Shown here piece after piece: positions 1 to 7,849 of a DNA stretch of 32,829 bases (position 1 is its first letter; the number at the start of each line of letters is the position of its first letter). Origin of the DNA: Chromatiales bacterium (GTDB lineage: Bacteria; Pseudomonadota; Gammaproteobacteria; Thiohalomonadales; Thiohalomonadaceae); contig DAOWII010000022.1 of assembly GCA_030640985.1 (NCBI GenBank), positions 1 through 32,829 on the forward strand. Reading direction: 5' to 3'. Below the pieces are notes generated by a model, which was not told the origin of the DNA, ran no database searches, and worked only from the letters and a program-made list of their open reading frames with translations. The translations under genes were made by a program, and so were the position numbers.

Positions 1-923
1 AGCGTGCCGATTACTGGCTGCCGGTGGATCAGTATGTGGGCGGTATCGAGCATGCGATTTTGCATCTACTCTATGCCCGTTTTTATAACAAGTTGTTGCG
101 CGATGTGGGGCTGGTCAAGAGTAGTGAGCCTTTCAATAAATTGCTAACCCAGGGCATGGTGCTGAAAGATGGCGCCAAGATGTCCAAGTCCAAGGGCAAC
201 ACGGTTGATCCCCAGGGCTTGATTGAAAAATACGGTGCCGATACGGTGCGGTTGTTCACCATGTTCGCTGCGCCACCGGAGCAGTCACTGGAGTGGAATG
301 ATTCCGGCGTGGAAGGGGCTTCGCGTTTTCTCAAACGGGTGTGGGCTTTTGCCAATACTCACCAGGCGATAATAACTGCAGCCAATAAAAACGGGTTGGA
401 AAGTTTCGACTGGTCTACTGCCAGTGAAGTACAGCAGACTGCACGCCGTGAAATTCACGAGCAACTGAAGCAGGCCACTTTTGATTTCGGTAAGTACCAG
501 TTCAATACTGTGGTGGCGGCCTGTATGAAAATCATGAATAGCCTGCATGGTCTGGACGATGGCGATAATGAGGTTTCCAATGAAATTCGCCGTGAGGGCC
601 TGGGTATTTTATTGAGTCTGTTGGCTCCCATTGCGCCACACATGCCACACCAGTTGTGGCAGAGCCTGGCTTATGGTGATGATGTATTGTTAGCCTGCTG
701 GCCTGTGGTGGATGAGTCCGCATTGAAACGTGACAACATCGAACTGGTAGTACAGGTTAACGGTAAGGTGCGTTGCAAGATTGCGGTATCCGCCAATGCG
801 GACAAGGCGGCTGTTGAAGCGGCGGCCCAGGCCGATGTCAATGTTCAGCGTTTCACCGAAGGAAAAACCGTGGTCAAGATTATCGTGGTGCCAGGGCGCC
901 TGGTGAATGTGGTCGTTAAATAA
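1..923 (+). CDS. leuS: Leucyl-tRNA synthetase, C-terminal part (5' end outside window)
   Basis: Class I aminoacyl-tRNA synthetase that charges tRNA-Leu in the cytoplasm. The reading frame is already open at base 3 ([14 protein letters not shown]), so the ORF-track start at 24 is an internal GTG and the gene begins upstream of the window. Visible are the end of the Rossmann catalytic domain ([17 protein letters not shown]), the KMSKSKGN signature near the start, the tRNA-stem-contact and anticodon-binding helical region ([23 protein letters not shown]), and the small C-terminal domain (VQVNGKVR to [13 protein letters not shown]). Only about ten residues separate LLTQGMV from KMSKS, so the leucine-specific insertion that E. 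coli LeuRS carries there is essentially absent. It is followed by lptE and holA in the usual gammaproteobacterial order. Identification is certain; about 300 residues are present. Confidence 0.97.
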   Translation, partial: RADYWLPVDQYVGGIEHAILHLLYARFYNKLLRDVGLVKSSEPFNKLLTQGMVLKDGAKMSKSKGNTVDPQGLIEKYGADTVRLFTMFAAPPEQSLEWNDSGVEGASRFLKRVWAFANTHQAIITAANKNGLESFDWSTASEVQQTARREIHEQLKQATFDFGKYQFNTVVAACMKIMNSLHGLDDGDNEVSNEIRREGLGILLSLLAPIAPHMPHQLWQSLAYGDDVLLACWPVVDESALKRDNIELVVQVNGKVRCKIAVSANADKAAVEAAAQADVNVQRFTEGKTVVKIIVVPGRLVNVVVK

Positions 924-959
924 AGGCAACTGTTCAGTTAACGACAAGTCGAAAGTTAA

Positions 960-989
960 GGCCTATAGATCCATTTGGAACGATAGGTC
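960..989 (+). promoter_or_regulatory. Stem-loop in the leuS-lptE spacer
   Basis: GGCCTAT pairs with ATAGGTC (one G-U pair). After a symmetric three-base internal loop, TCC pairs with GGA around ATTT. No T-run follows, so it does not look like an intrinsic terminator. It lies 31 nt upstream of lptE and next to a longer inverted repeat covering the lptE start. It may be part of a structured lptE leader or an mRNA processing site between leuS and lptE. Confidence 0.4.
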
Positions 990-998
990 ATCCAGAGG

Positions 999-1099
999 AA
1001 AAGTGAAAAGTAACAAGAAATGAAAATATTCCTGAATAATATTGTTTGCAGCAGCGTGTTGTTTCGTTTGTCACTTGTCGCTTGTTACTTTTTACTTTC
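999..1099 (+). repeat. Long inverted repeat spanning the lptE start codon
   Basis: Left arm 999-1017 (AAAAGTGAAAAGTAACAAG) is complementary to right arm 1081-1099 (CTTGTTACTTTTTACTTTC). As RNA this gives 18 continuous pairs including one G-U, ending in one A-C mismatch. The 63-nt loop holds the ATG at 1020, and the left arm covers the region just 5' of the start where a ribosome would bind. The right arm lies inside the lptE signal-peptide codons. Confidence 0.5.
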
Positions 1100-1604
1100 T
1101 GCTTGCGGCTTTCATTTGCGTGGTCCAGTGGTCTTACCTGAACAAATGTTGAAAACTCATGTGATCGGCGTCAGTGAAGCTGAACCACTGTATCAGGAAA
1201 TCCGCTTTGCTTTGGATGCTGCTGGAGGCACATTGGTTAAGCGGGAGGCTGCTTCTGCTATCTTGAAAATTTCATCAGCACGTTTTAACCGACGGGTTTT
1301 GAGTGTGGGTTCCAGCGGCCTTGCCAGTGAGTATGAGTTGAACTTTTTATTGAAATTTTCTTTACAGGAAGCGATGCATGATTCTTCACTTCAGGACGAG
1401 CAGCTTGTGCTAGTGCCCACGCAGAAGGTGAGCATTAGCCGAGCCTATAGCTTTGATAGTAGTAATGTTCTCGGAAAATCTGCGGAAGAGGATTTGTTGC
1501 GAGAGGAAATATTGCAAGTAGCGGTTAAACAAATGGTGCGACAATTACGATCTTCACTTTATAGTTCATCGCTGACAGACTCTTCAATAACAGCTAAGCC
1601 ATAA
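1020..1604 (+). CDS. lptE: LPS-assembly lipoprotein LptE
   Basis: Outer-membrane lipoprotein that plugs the LptD barrel and takes part in inserting lipopolysaccharide into the outer leaflet. The 194-residue protein has a short signal peptide ending in a lipobox (LLSAC, lipidated Cys about residue 29), followed by the family hallmark CGFHLRG and a mixed alpha/beta body (SSARFNRRVLSVGSSGLASEYELNF) typical of LptE/RlpB. It lies between leuS and holA, its standard place. The other Lpt genes lptA, lptB and lptC are at 19.9-21.8 kb in this window. There is no convincing Shine-Dalgarno sequence close to the ATG, and the upstream region can pair with the signal-peptide codons. No better in-frame start is visible. 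Confidence 0.93.
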   Translation: MKIFLNNIVCSSVLFRLSLVACYFLLSACGFHLRGPVVLPEQMLKTHVIGVSEAEPLYQEIRFALDAAGGTLVKREAASAILKISSARFNRRVLSVGSSGLASEYELNFLLKFSLQEAMHDSSLQDEQLVLVPTQKVSISRAYSFDSSNVLGKSAEEDLLREEILQVAVKQMVRQLRSSLYSSSLTDSSITAKP

Positions 1605-1615
1605 ACTGCCTATTT

Positions 1616-2629
1616 ATGAATCTTCGCTTTGATCAACTGGCCAGTCACCTGCAACAACAATTACTACCGATTTATTTGATCAGTGGTGACGAGCCACTGC
1701 AAATGGCCGAGGCTACCGATGCTGTGCGAGCGGCAGCACGGGTTAAGGGTTTTAGCGAGCGCCAGGTTTTCCATGTGGAAGCAGGTTTCGACTGGGGTGA
1801 ATTGTCGGTGGCTTCTGACACTCTGTCACTGTTTGCCGAGCAGCGCATTATCGAATTACGTCTTCCCAGTGGTAAACCCGGTGATGCGGGTAGCAAGGCA
1901 TTTAAAGCCTATACGGAAAATCTGCCTCAGGATAGTCTGTTGCTAATTAGCTGTGGCAAGCTGGATAAACGTCAGACACAGTCCAAATGGTATCAGGCCC
2001 TGCAGACTGCTGGAGCGGCCATGCAAATTTGGCCCGTTGAATATGCACAACTACCCGCCTGGATCACTCGACGTATGTCTGATCGTGGATTAAAACCAAC
2101 CTCTGAAGCTGCTCAACTATTGGCTGATCGGGTGGAGGGGAATTTGCTGGCCGCTGCTCAGGAGATCGACAAACTGGTATTGCTCCATGGCGAGGGCGGC
2201 ATTGATGCAGACAGTATATTGGACGCTGTCGCAGACAGCGCCCGTTACGGTGTATTTGAATTGGTGGACTCGGCCCTGGCCGGAGAGGCCGAACGCACGG
2301 TGCGCATGCTGGAGGGTTTGCGCGGTGAGGGCATTGAACCTGTGCTGGTGTTATGGGCGCTGGTGCGGGAGGCTCGCACCCTGGAAACCATCTCCCATGA
2401 ACTGGCTAGCGGCAGTCGTATGGATGAGGTGTTTCGTAAGCATCGGATATGGGATAAGCGCAAACCCCTTGTTCAGGCCGGTCTGAAGCGTCATAACGTG
2501 CGTCGTTGGCAACAACTGCTGCGCCGCGCCAACCGTATTGACCGTATGATTAAAGGCCGGATGCCGGGCAAGCCCTGGGATGAACTGGTACAATTTAGCT
2601 TATTAATGGCAGGGGTTCGAACCCTGTAG
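1616..2629 (+). CDS. holA: DNA polymerase III subunit delta
   Basis: Clamp-loader subunit that opens the beta sliding clamp during replication. Its 337 residues match the family length. The N-terminal domain (YLISGDEPLQMAEATDAVRAAA) has the typical HolA opening in which the Walker motif is degenerate, followed by the lid region (AQLPAWITRRMSDRGL), the ADRVEGNLLAAAQEIDKLVLL segment and the C-terminal collar helices (VLWALVREARTL, RANRIDRMIKGRMPGKPWDELVQ). It starts 11 nt after lptE with no clear Shine-Dalgarno sequence, so translation may be coupled to lptE. The last codons contain the palindrome GGGTTCGAACCC, which resembles a tRNA T-loop but is coding here. Confidence 0.95.
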   Translation: MNLRFDQLASHLQQQLLPIYLISGDEPLQMAEATDAVRAAARVKGFSERQVFHVEAGFDWGELSVASDTLSLFAEQRIIELRLPSGKPGDAGSKAFKAYTENLPQDSLLLISCGKLDKRQTQSKWYQALQTAGAAMQIWPVEYAQLPAWITRRMSDRGLKPTSEAAQLLADRVEGNLLAAAQEIDKLVLLHGEGGIDADSILDAVADSARYGVFELVDSALAGEAERTVRMLEGLRGEGIEPVLVLWALVREARTLETISHELASGSRMDEVFRKHRIWDKRKPLVQAGLKRHNVRRWQQLLRRANRIDRMIKGRMPGKPWDELVQFSLLMAGVRTL

Positions 2630-2690
2630 CGGGTGCGGTCACCATTTTCTGGCCGTCTGGGCAGGAAAACTCACAAACTGATTATATTCT

Positions 2691-3947
2691 ATGAATATCA
2701 AAGACTACATGCAGACTCTGGGGCAGCGGGCACGACAGGCTTCTCGCCTGATGAACACTGCGGGCACCCAGGCGAAAAACACGGCGCTGGAGGCCATGGC
2801 CGATGCCATTGAGCGGGATAGCGCACAGCTATTGCAGGCCAATGCCAAAGATATGGACGCGGGTCGGGCCAATGGGCTGGATGATGCGTTACTGGATCGG
2901 CTGGAGCTTAATGCGGAACGCATCTCGGGCATGGCGGAAGGCCTGCGTCAGATCGCTGCCCTGGCCGATCCCGTCGGTGAAATCAGTGAAATGAATTACC
3001 GTCCTTCGGGCATTCAGGTGGGCAAGATGCGCGTGCCTCTGGGTGTGATCGGCATCATCTATGAATCACGGCCTAATGTGACGGCCGATGCGGCAGGCTT
3101 GTGCCTGAAATCCGGTAACGCAGCGATTTTGCGCGGTGGCTCCGAGGCGCAACATTCCAATCAGGCCATTGCTGCCTGTATCCACGCAGGTCTGGAACAG
3201 GCCGGCCTGCCCCGCGAGGCGGTGCAGGTGATCGAGACTACTGACCGTGCCGCCGTGGGCGAATTGATTACCATGTCCGAGTATGTGGATGTGATCGTGC
3301 CCCGTGGCGGTAAGGGACTCATCGAGCGGGTTAGCGCCGAGGCGCGGGTGCCTGTAATCAAGCACCTGCACGGGGTGTGTCATGTCTATATTGATGACAA
3401 GGCGGATCAGGAAAAGGCCATCAATGTAGCCTTCAATGCCAAGACCCAGCGCTACGGCACCTGCAATACCATGGAAACCCTGCTGGTGGCCGACGCGGTC
3501 GCCGAGGCAGTGCTACCCAAGCTCGGTAAGATGTATCAGGACGAGGGGGTCGAGTTGCGAGGCTGTGCCCGTAGCGGTGAGATCCTGTCCGGCATCCAGG
3601 CGGCGACCGATGAGGACTGGGATACTGAATATTTGGCACCGATCCTTTCAGTCCGGGTGGTGGCCGACCTTGATGAGGCCATTGAACACATCCATGCCCA
3701 TAGCTCCGGTCACACCGAGTCGATTCTCACCGAGGACATTGGCCGGGCGAGACGCTTCTGCGCCGAGGTGGACTCAAGTTCGGTGATGGTCAATGCCTCA
3801 ACCCGTTTTGCCGATGGCTTTGAATATGGGCTGGGTGCAGAGATTGGTATTAGCACCGACAAGATCCATGCTCGCGGCCCGGTGGGACTGGAAGGCCTGA
3901 CCTCGCAGAAATATATCGTCATTGGTGATGGTCATATTCGGCAATAG
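2691..3947 (+). CDS. proA: Gamma-glutamyl phosphate reductase
   Basis: Second step of proline synthesis: NADPH-dependent reduction of gamma-glutamyl phosphate to glutamate semialdehyde in the cytoplasm. The 418-residue protein is full length. It shows the aldehyde-dehydrogenase-fold nucleotide-binding segment ([35 protein letters not shown]) and the catalytic Cys in [12 protein letters not shown]. The C-terminal part has the family motif [23 protein letters not shown]. No proB is adjacent; proA sits alone between holA and nadD, an arrangement seen in several gammaproteobacteria. The ribosome-binding site before the ATG is poor, but the N-terminus aligns with the family and no better start is visible. 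Confidence 0.97.
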   Translation: MNIKDYMQTLGQRARQASRLMNTAGTQAKNTALEAMADAIERDSAQLLQANAKDMDAGRANGLDDALLDRLELNAERISGMAEGLRQIAALADPVGEISEMNYRPSGIQVGKMRVPLGVIGIIYESRPNVTADAAGLCLKSGNAAILRGGSEAQHSNQAIAACIHAGLEQAGLPREAVQVIETTDRAAVGELITMSEYVDVIVPRGGKGLIERVSAEARVPVIKHLHGVCHVYIDDKADQEKAINVAFNAKTQRYGTCNTMETLLVADAVAEAVLPKLGKMYQDEGVELRGCARSGEILSGIQAATDEDWDTEYLAPILSVRVVADLDEAIEHIHAHSSGHTESILTEDIGRARRFCAEVDSSSVMVNASTRFADGFEYGLGAEIGISTDKIHARGPVGLEGLTSQKYIVIGDGHIRQ

Positions 3948-3971
3948 GTCGGCATTCCCAAGGGGCTGTCT

Positions 3972-4616
3972 GTGACACGTCCGGTGGGTATCTTTGGCGG
4001 CACTTTTGATCCGGTGCATTTTGGTCATCTGCGTCCTGCCCTTGAGTTGCAAGAGAGCCTGGAGCTGGAAGAAGTTCGCATGCTTCCCTGTTCTATTCCT
4101 CCTCATCGGGAAGCACCTCTGGCGAGCAGTGAACAGCGTCTGGCCATGTTGCAACTGGCGATAGATGAACAGCCCGGCCTGGTCATCGATGAGCGGGAGC
4201 TGCACCGGCCCGGACCATCTTACATGGTGGATACCCTGGCCTCGATACGGGAAGAGCTGGGGGATACCTCCTTGTGTTTGTTGCTGGGGATGGATGCCTT
4301 TATCGGTCTGGAGCATTGGCATCAGTGGCAACGATTGATCGAGCTGGCGCATATTGTGGTGGCTCATCGACCGGGCTGGGATCTGCAAGCTGAGCAAGCA
4401 TCAGCGGTGATGAAATTGTGGCAATCACACGGTCTTTCATCCCGTGCCGAACTTGCACAGCAAGCAGCTGGTGGTGTGTGGCTGCAGCCAGTGAGTCAGT
4501 TGGAAATTTCAGCCACGGATATTCGTGAACATGTACGGCAAGGTAAGTCACTTCGCTACCTGATGCCGGACGCGGTGTGGCAATTTATTGAAGATGAAGG
4601 CTTGTACCTGGATTAA
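3972..4616 (+). CDS. nadD: Nicotinate-nucleotide adenylyltransferase
   Basis: Converts nicotinate mononucleotide and ATP to deamido-NAD in NAD synthesis. The nucleotidyltransferase signature GGTFDPVHFGH near the N-terminus and the C-terminal ATP-binding motif SATDIRE are both present, in a protein of 214 residues (usual length). The start is a GTG preceded at 6 nt by AAGGGG, a good ribosome-binding site that fixes the start. It is followed 22 nt later by rsfS and then rlmH, the conserved nadD-rsfS-rlmH block. A 199-residue antisense ORF over this gene is a shadow. Confidence 0.96.
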   Translation: MTRPVGIFGGTFDPVHFGHLRPALELQESLELEEVRMLPCSIPPHREAPLASSEQRLAMLQLAIDEQPGLVIDERELHRPGPSYMVDTLASIREELGDTSLCLLLGMDAFIGLEHWHQWQRLIELAHIVVAHRPGWDLQAEQASAVMKLWQSHGLSSRAELAQQAAGGVWLQPVSQLEISATDIREHVRQGKSLRYLMPDAVWQFIEDEGLYLD

Positions 4617-4638
4617 CTAGAGTGAGATTAAATAGAGC

Positions 4639-5004
4639 ATGAATATAGATGAACTGAAGAAACTGGTCATTGATACCATGGATGATATGAAGGCGCAGGA
4701 TATTCGCGAGCTGGATGTGCGAGGTAAATCCAGCATTACTGACATCATGGTTATTGCCAGTGGTAGCTCGACTCGCCAGGTAAAATCCATCACTAGTCGC
4801 GTGGCGGAAAAAGTTAAAAAGGCTGGTCTGACCCCCTTAGGTATGGAAGGTGAGCGTGAAGGCGACTGGATTGTTCTGGATTTGGGCGATGTGGTTTTGC
4901 ACGTGATGACACCGCAAACCCGGGAGTTTTATCAACTGGAAAAATTATGGGGTGATGATGCCCCGGACGTTAGCGAACAGGATATCTCTACTAGCCAGGC
5001 TTAG
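4639..5004 (+). CDS. rsfS: Ribosomal silencing factor RsfS
   Basis: Binds ribosomal protein uL14 on the 50S subunit and blocks subunit joining when nutrients are low. At 121 residues it is a typical single-domain member with the conserved segments SSITDIMVIASGSSTRQVKSI and GEREGDWIVLDLGDVVLHVMTPQTREFYQLEKLW. Its stop codon overlaps the ribosome-binding site of rlmH (TAGGGGAG), so the two are probably translated together. A second ribosome hibernation protein, HPF, is encoded at 18 kb. Confidence 0.96.
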   Translation: MNIDELKKLVIDTMDDMKAQDIRELDVRGKSSITDIMVIASGSSTRQVKSITSRVAEKVKKAGLTPLGMEGEREGDWIVLDLGDVVLHVMTPQTREFYQLEKLWGDDAPDVSEQDISTSQA

Positions 5005-5015
5005 GGGAGCGCTGA

Positions 5016-5483
5016 ATGCATATCCATTTGATCGCTGTTGGCCATCGTATGCCTGCCTGGGTCGAAAGTGGCTATGGCGAATATGCCAAACGTCTGCCAG
5101 CCGAATGCAGTTTAAAACTGGTGGAAGTTCCCTTGGCCAAACGGGGCAAAAATGCTGATATTGCCCGTTTACAGCAGCAGGAAGCCGAACGGATTTTAAA
5201 TGCTATCCCCAAGGGCGCAAAAGTAGTGGCCCTGGAAGTGACAGGCAAAAGCTGGTCGACACAAAAACTGTCCGGGCATATGCAGGACTGGTTACAGGGT
5301 GGTCAGGACATTGCCCTGCTGGTTGGCGGTCCGGATGGTCTTTCGGCCGAGTGCCGACAGCGCGCCGATTTGCTCTGGTCATTATCACCGCTAACCTTGC
5401 CCCATCCCCTGGTGCGTATCGTCATTGCCGAGCAGCTATACCGGGCCTGGAGTATTATTCAGGGGCACCCGTATCATCGGTAG
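5016..5483 (+). CDS. rlmH: 23S rRNA (pseudouridine-1915-N3)-methyltransferase
   Basis: SPOUT-family enzyme that methylates pseudouridine 1915 in helix 69 of 23S rRNA on assembled 70S ribosomes. The 155-residue length is exact for the family. The trefoil-knot SAM-binding region is visible as LLVGGPDGLS, followed by LPHPLVRIVIAEQLYRAWSI and the conserved end GHPYHR. The start ATG has a strong ribosome-binding site (AGGGGAG) ending 7 nt upstream, inside the rsfS stop region. Confidence 0.97.
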   Translation: MHIHLIAVGHRMPAWVESGYGEYAKRLPAECSLKLVEVPLAKRGKNADIARLQQQEAERILNAIPKGAKVVALEVTGKSWSTQKLSGHMQDWLQGGQDIALLVGGPDGLSAECRQRADLLWSLSPLTLPHPLVRIVIAEQLYRAWSIIQGHPYHR

Positions 5484-5512
5484 GGCAGACTCAATATACC
5501 GGGTGAAAATTT

Positions 5513-5534
5513 AAAGTGATAAGCGACAAAAAAC
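5513..5534 (+). repeat. Short sequence resembling the lptE signal-peptide repeat
   Basis: AAAGTGATAAGCGACAAAAAAC in the rlmH-maf spacer matches the reverse complement of the lptE 5' coding region (AAAGTAACAAGCGACAAGTGAC) at 17 of 22 positions. This may be a degenerate dispersed intergenic repeat. The match is short and AT-rich, so chance is possible. Confidence 0.2.
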
Positions 5535-5552
5535 CTGAAAATAAAAACCACG

Positions 5553-6140
5553 ATGATGTCTGCTAGTTCTAAATATATTTATCTTGCTTCTGCTTCGCCA
5601 CGGCGCCGAGAGTTACTGGAGCAGATAGGGGTCAATTATCAACTGTTATCTGTAGATGTCCCCGAGCAACTGTTAGCGGGTGAGCTCCCTGAGGCATTTG
5701 TACTGCGTCTGGCGATGGCCAAGGCCAGTGCTGGTCGAGCCTTGCTAGATGCTGATGACCCGGCATTGGTGTTGGGTGCCGATACCATTGTGGTACATGA
5801 AGGTAGAGTATTAGGAAAACCCCGTGATAAGGTCGAAGGCCTGGCGATGTTGGAACAGCTCTCTGCCACCACCCATCAAGTGTATACTGCAATAGCACTG
5901 ATGGGTGCCGATGGACAGGTAGCCAGCCGTCTGAGTGTCAATAATGTGAGTTTTCGTGCTACCAGTCATGAAGAGCGGGAAGTTTATTGGAATACGGGTG
6001 AGCCGGGTGATAAGGCCGGCGGTTATGGTATTCAGGGAAAAGCGGCGATTTTTATTGAACGACTGGAAGGCAGTTATTCGGGAGTAATGGGTTTACCCTT
6101 GTTTGAAACATCAGAATTATTGGCTTTGTATGATATCTAG
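5553..6140 (+). CDS. maf: Maf/YhdE-type nucleoside triphosphate pyrophosphatase
   Basis: House-cleaning enzyme that hydrolyses non-canonical or excess nucleotides; the YhdE type acts on dTTP and UTP. The 195-residue protein carries the Maf signature at the N-terminus (LASASPRRRELLEQIGV), the catalytic segment VLGADTIVV, and the C-terminal YGIQGKAAIFIERLEGSYSGVMGLPL typical of YhdE rather than YceF. The ORF begins with two consecutive ATG codons, either of which could be used; no strong ribosome-binding site is seen. It precedes rng and yhdP, the same order as in E. coli (yhdE-rng-yhdP). Confidence 0.94.
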   Translation: MMSASSKYIYLASASPRRRELLEQIGVNYQLLSVDVPEQLLAGELPEAFVLRLAMAKASAGRALLDADDPALVLGADTIVVHEGRVLGKPRDKVEGLAMLEQLSATTHQVYTAIALMGADGQVASRLSVNNVSFRATSHEEREVYWNTGEPGDKAGGYGIQGKAAIFIERLEGSYSGVMGLPLFETSELLALYDI

Positions 6141-6146
6141 GGGCTC

Positions 6147-6169
6147 CCCAGGTTTTGTAAAACGCTGGG
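6147..6169 (+). other. Imperfect hairpin after maf
   Basis: CCCAGGTTTT pairs with AAAACGCTGGG with one bulged G and a two-base centre that must open in RNA. No T-run follows, so it is not a standard terminator. It begins 7 nt after the maf stop and could mark the maf-rng boundary. Confidence 0.25.
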
Positions 6170-6251
6170 CAGTGATTCCGGTATTCGAGAATATTCTGAA
6201 CATTTAGCCCCGGTACATGTCAGATTCTCAGACTAATATAAGATTAATAAT

Positions 6252-7736
6252 ATGAGCGAAGAATTACTAATTAATGTAACACCTCATGAGACACGTATCG
6301 CCTTTGTCGAAAATGGCGTGTTGCAAGAAGTGCATATCGAGCGCGCCAGTAAAAGGGGGCTGGTGGGCAATATTTATAAAGGACGAGTGTGTCGTGTCTT
6401 GCCGGGGATGCAGGCGGCCTTCATTGATGCCGGCCTTGACCGCACTGCTTTTTTGCATGCTTCAGATATTTTGATTGAAAGTGATAGCGGTAATGATAGT
6501 GACGCCGGAACTCACGAGCGAAAGTCCAACGATAATATTACCAGTCTGTTACACGAAGGGCAGGAAATACTGGTTCAAGTGGTAAAAGATCCTTTGGGTA
6601 CCAAGGGTGCGAGGCTGACTACCCATATTTCGATCCCTGCCCGTTATTTAGTATTTATGCCGGGTGCTTCTCATTTAGGTATTTCACAAAAAATTGAAGA
6701 TGAGTTAGAACGCCAGCGATTAAAGGACATAGTTAAGGCCAATGCCAATAATCTTATTCCCGGCGGGTATATCGTTCGCACCGTTGCTGAAAATGTAGAA
6801 GAAGAGGCAATCCGAAAGGATATGTTTTTCCTCGAAAAACTATGGAATGCGATCCAGGAACGAGTAGTTAATGAACCAGCACCTATGCTAATCCATGAAG
6901 ACCTGGGGCTGGTGATGCGGACCATGCGTGATTTAGTTGGCGCAGAAATTGAAAAAGTACGTATCGATTCTCGCGAAACTTATCAACGGGTGGCCAAGTT
7001 TGCAGATAAATTTATTCCCGAGCTGGCGGCACGAATCGAACTCTATGCCGGAGAACGTCCTATTTTTGATATCTATGGTGTAGAGGATGAGATTCAGAAG
7101 GCACTGGAACGAAAAGTACAACTAAAGTCTGGTGGTTATCTGATTATTGATCAGACTGAAGCGATGACAACGGTAGATGTTAATACAGGAGCCTTTGTCG
7201 GTCATCGCAATCTGGAAGAGACTATCTTTAAAACCAACCTGGAGGCTACTCAGGCTATTGCTCGACAATTAAGGTTGCGCAACCTGGGTGGTATTATTAT
7301 TCTGGATTTTATCGATATGGAAGATACAGAACATAGACGGCAGGTGTTACGAGCCCTGGAAAGAATGCTGGAACGGGATCACGCCAAGACAAGTATCAGT
7401 GGTGTGTCATCTCTTGGTTTGGTTGAGATGACACGTAAGCGAACCCGTGAGAGTCTGGAGCACGTTTTATGTGAGTCATGTCCAACCTGTAATGAACGTG
7501 GAAGTATAAAAACACCCGAGACGGTTTGTTTTGAAATATTTCGTGAGATTTTGCGTGAAGCACGCCAGTTTGATGCGCAACAGTTATTAGTGCTTGCCTC
7601 CCAGGAAGTTATTGATTTGCTGGTTGATGAAGAATCAACTAGCCTGGCCGACCTGGAAGAATTTATTGGCCGACCCATCAAACTTCAGGTGGAATCACTT
7701 TATACTCAGGAACAGTTTGACGTGGTCTTAATGTGA
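6252..7736 (+). CDS. rng: Ribonuclease G
   Basis: Single-strand-specific endoribonuclease of the RNase E/G family, involved in 16S rRNA 5' end maturation and mRNA decay. At 494 residues it is RNase G length and lacks the long RNase E scaffold tail. The order is: N-terminal S1 RNA-binding domain (GNIYKGRVCRVLPGMQAAFIDAGLDRTAFLH), 5'-sensor and RNase H-like region (ERPIFDIYGVEDEIQKAL), DNase I-like catalytic part with the metal-binding aspartates in TTVDVNTGAFVG and IIILDFIDME, and the zinc-link cysteines in CESCPTCNERG. It lies upstream of yhdP with a 113-nt spacer. Confidence 0.97.
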   Translation: MSEELLINVTPHETRIAFVENGVLQEVHIERASKRGLVGNIYKGRVCRVLPGMQAAFIDAGLDRTAFLHASDILIESDSGNDSDAGTHERKSNDNITSLLHEGQEILVQVVKDPLGTKGARLTTHISIPARYLVFMPGASHLGISQKIEDELERQRLKDIVKANANNLIPGGYIVRTVAENVEEEAIRKDMFFLEKLWNAIQERVVNEPAPMLIHEDLGLVMRTMRDLVGAEIEKVRIDSRETYQRVAKFADKFIPELAARIELYAGERPIFDIYGVEDEIQKALERKVQLKSGGYLIIDQTEAMTTVDVNTGAFVGHRNLEETIFKTNLEATQAIARQLRLRNLGGIIILDFIDMEDTEHRRQVLRALERMLERDHAKTSISGVSSLGLVEMTRKRTRESLEHVLCESCPTCNERGSIKTPETVCFEIFREILREARQFDAQQLLVLASQEVIDLLVDEESTSLADLEEFIGRPIKLQVESLYTQEQFDVVLM

Positions 7737-7777
7737 CCTTACAACAATAGCTACATAGTTAAGTATTGCTGGATAGG

Positions 7778-7819
7778 TAGTGATTAGTTACTTATGACTG
7801 ATAACTGCTTTAATCACTA
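7778..7819 (+). other. AT-rich inverted repeat between rng and yhdP
   Basis: TAGTGATTA and TAATCACTA form a 9-bp perfect stem, with a smaller AGTTA/TAACT pair inside. It has no T-run and low GC, so a terminator is unlikely. It lies 31 nt upstream of the yhdP start and may be a weak mRNA structure or an operator. Confidence 0.25.
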
Positions 7820-7849
7820 ACACGAGTTTCCATCACAAGTAGGTGTCAT

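Noticed and set aside
2605-2660. tRNA 3'-end-like sequence (GGGGTTCGAACCC followed by CACCA-like bases) at the holA end, as a possible tRNA or attachment site
   Set aside because: T-stem pairing is shifted by one relative to a canonical TTC loop, no D or anticodon arms are visible upstream, and the bases are the last codons of holA. No integrase or mobile gene is near.
3798-4397. 199-residue minus-strand ORF over proA/nadD
   Set aside because: Shadow of nadD and the proA end; no ribosome-binding site or domain, and both sense genes are intact.
6147-6169. Terminator between maf and rng
   Set aside because: The stem has a bulge and no T-run follows, so I list it only as a hairpin.
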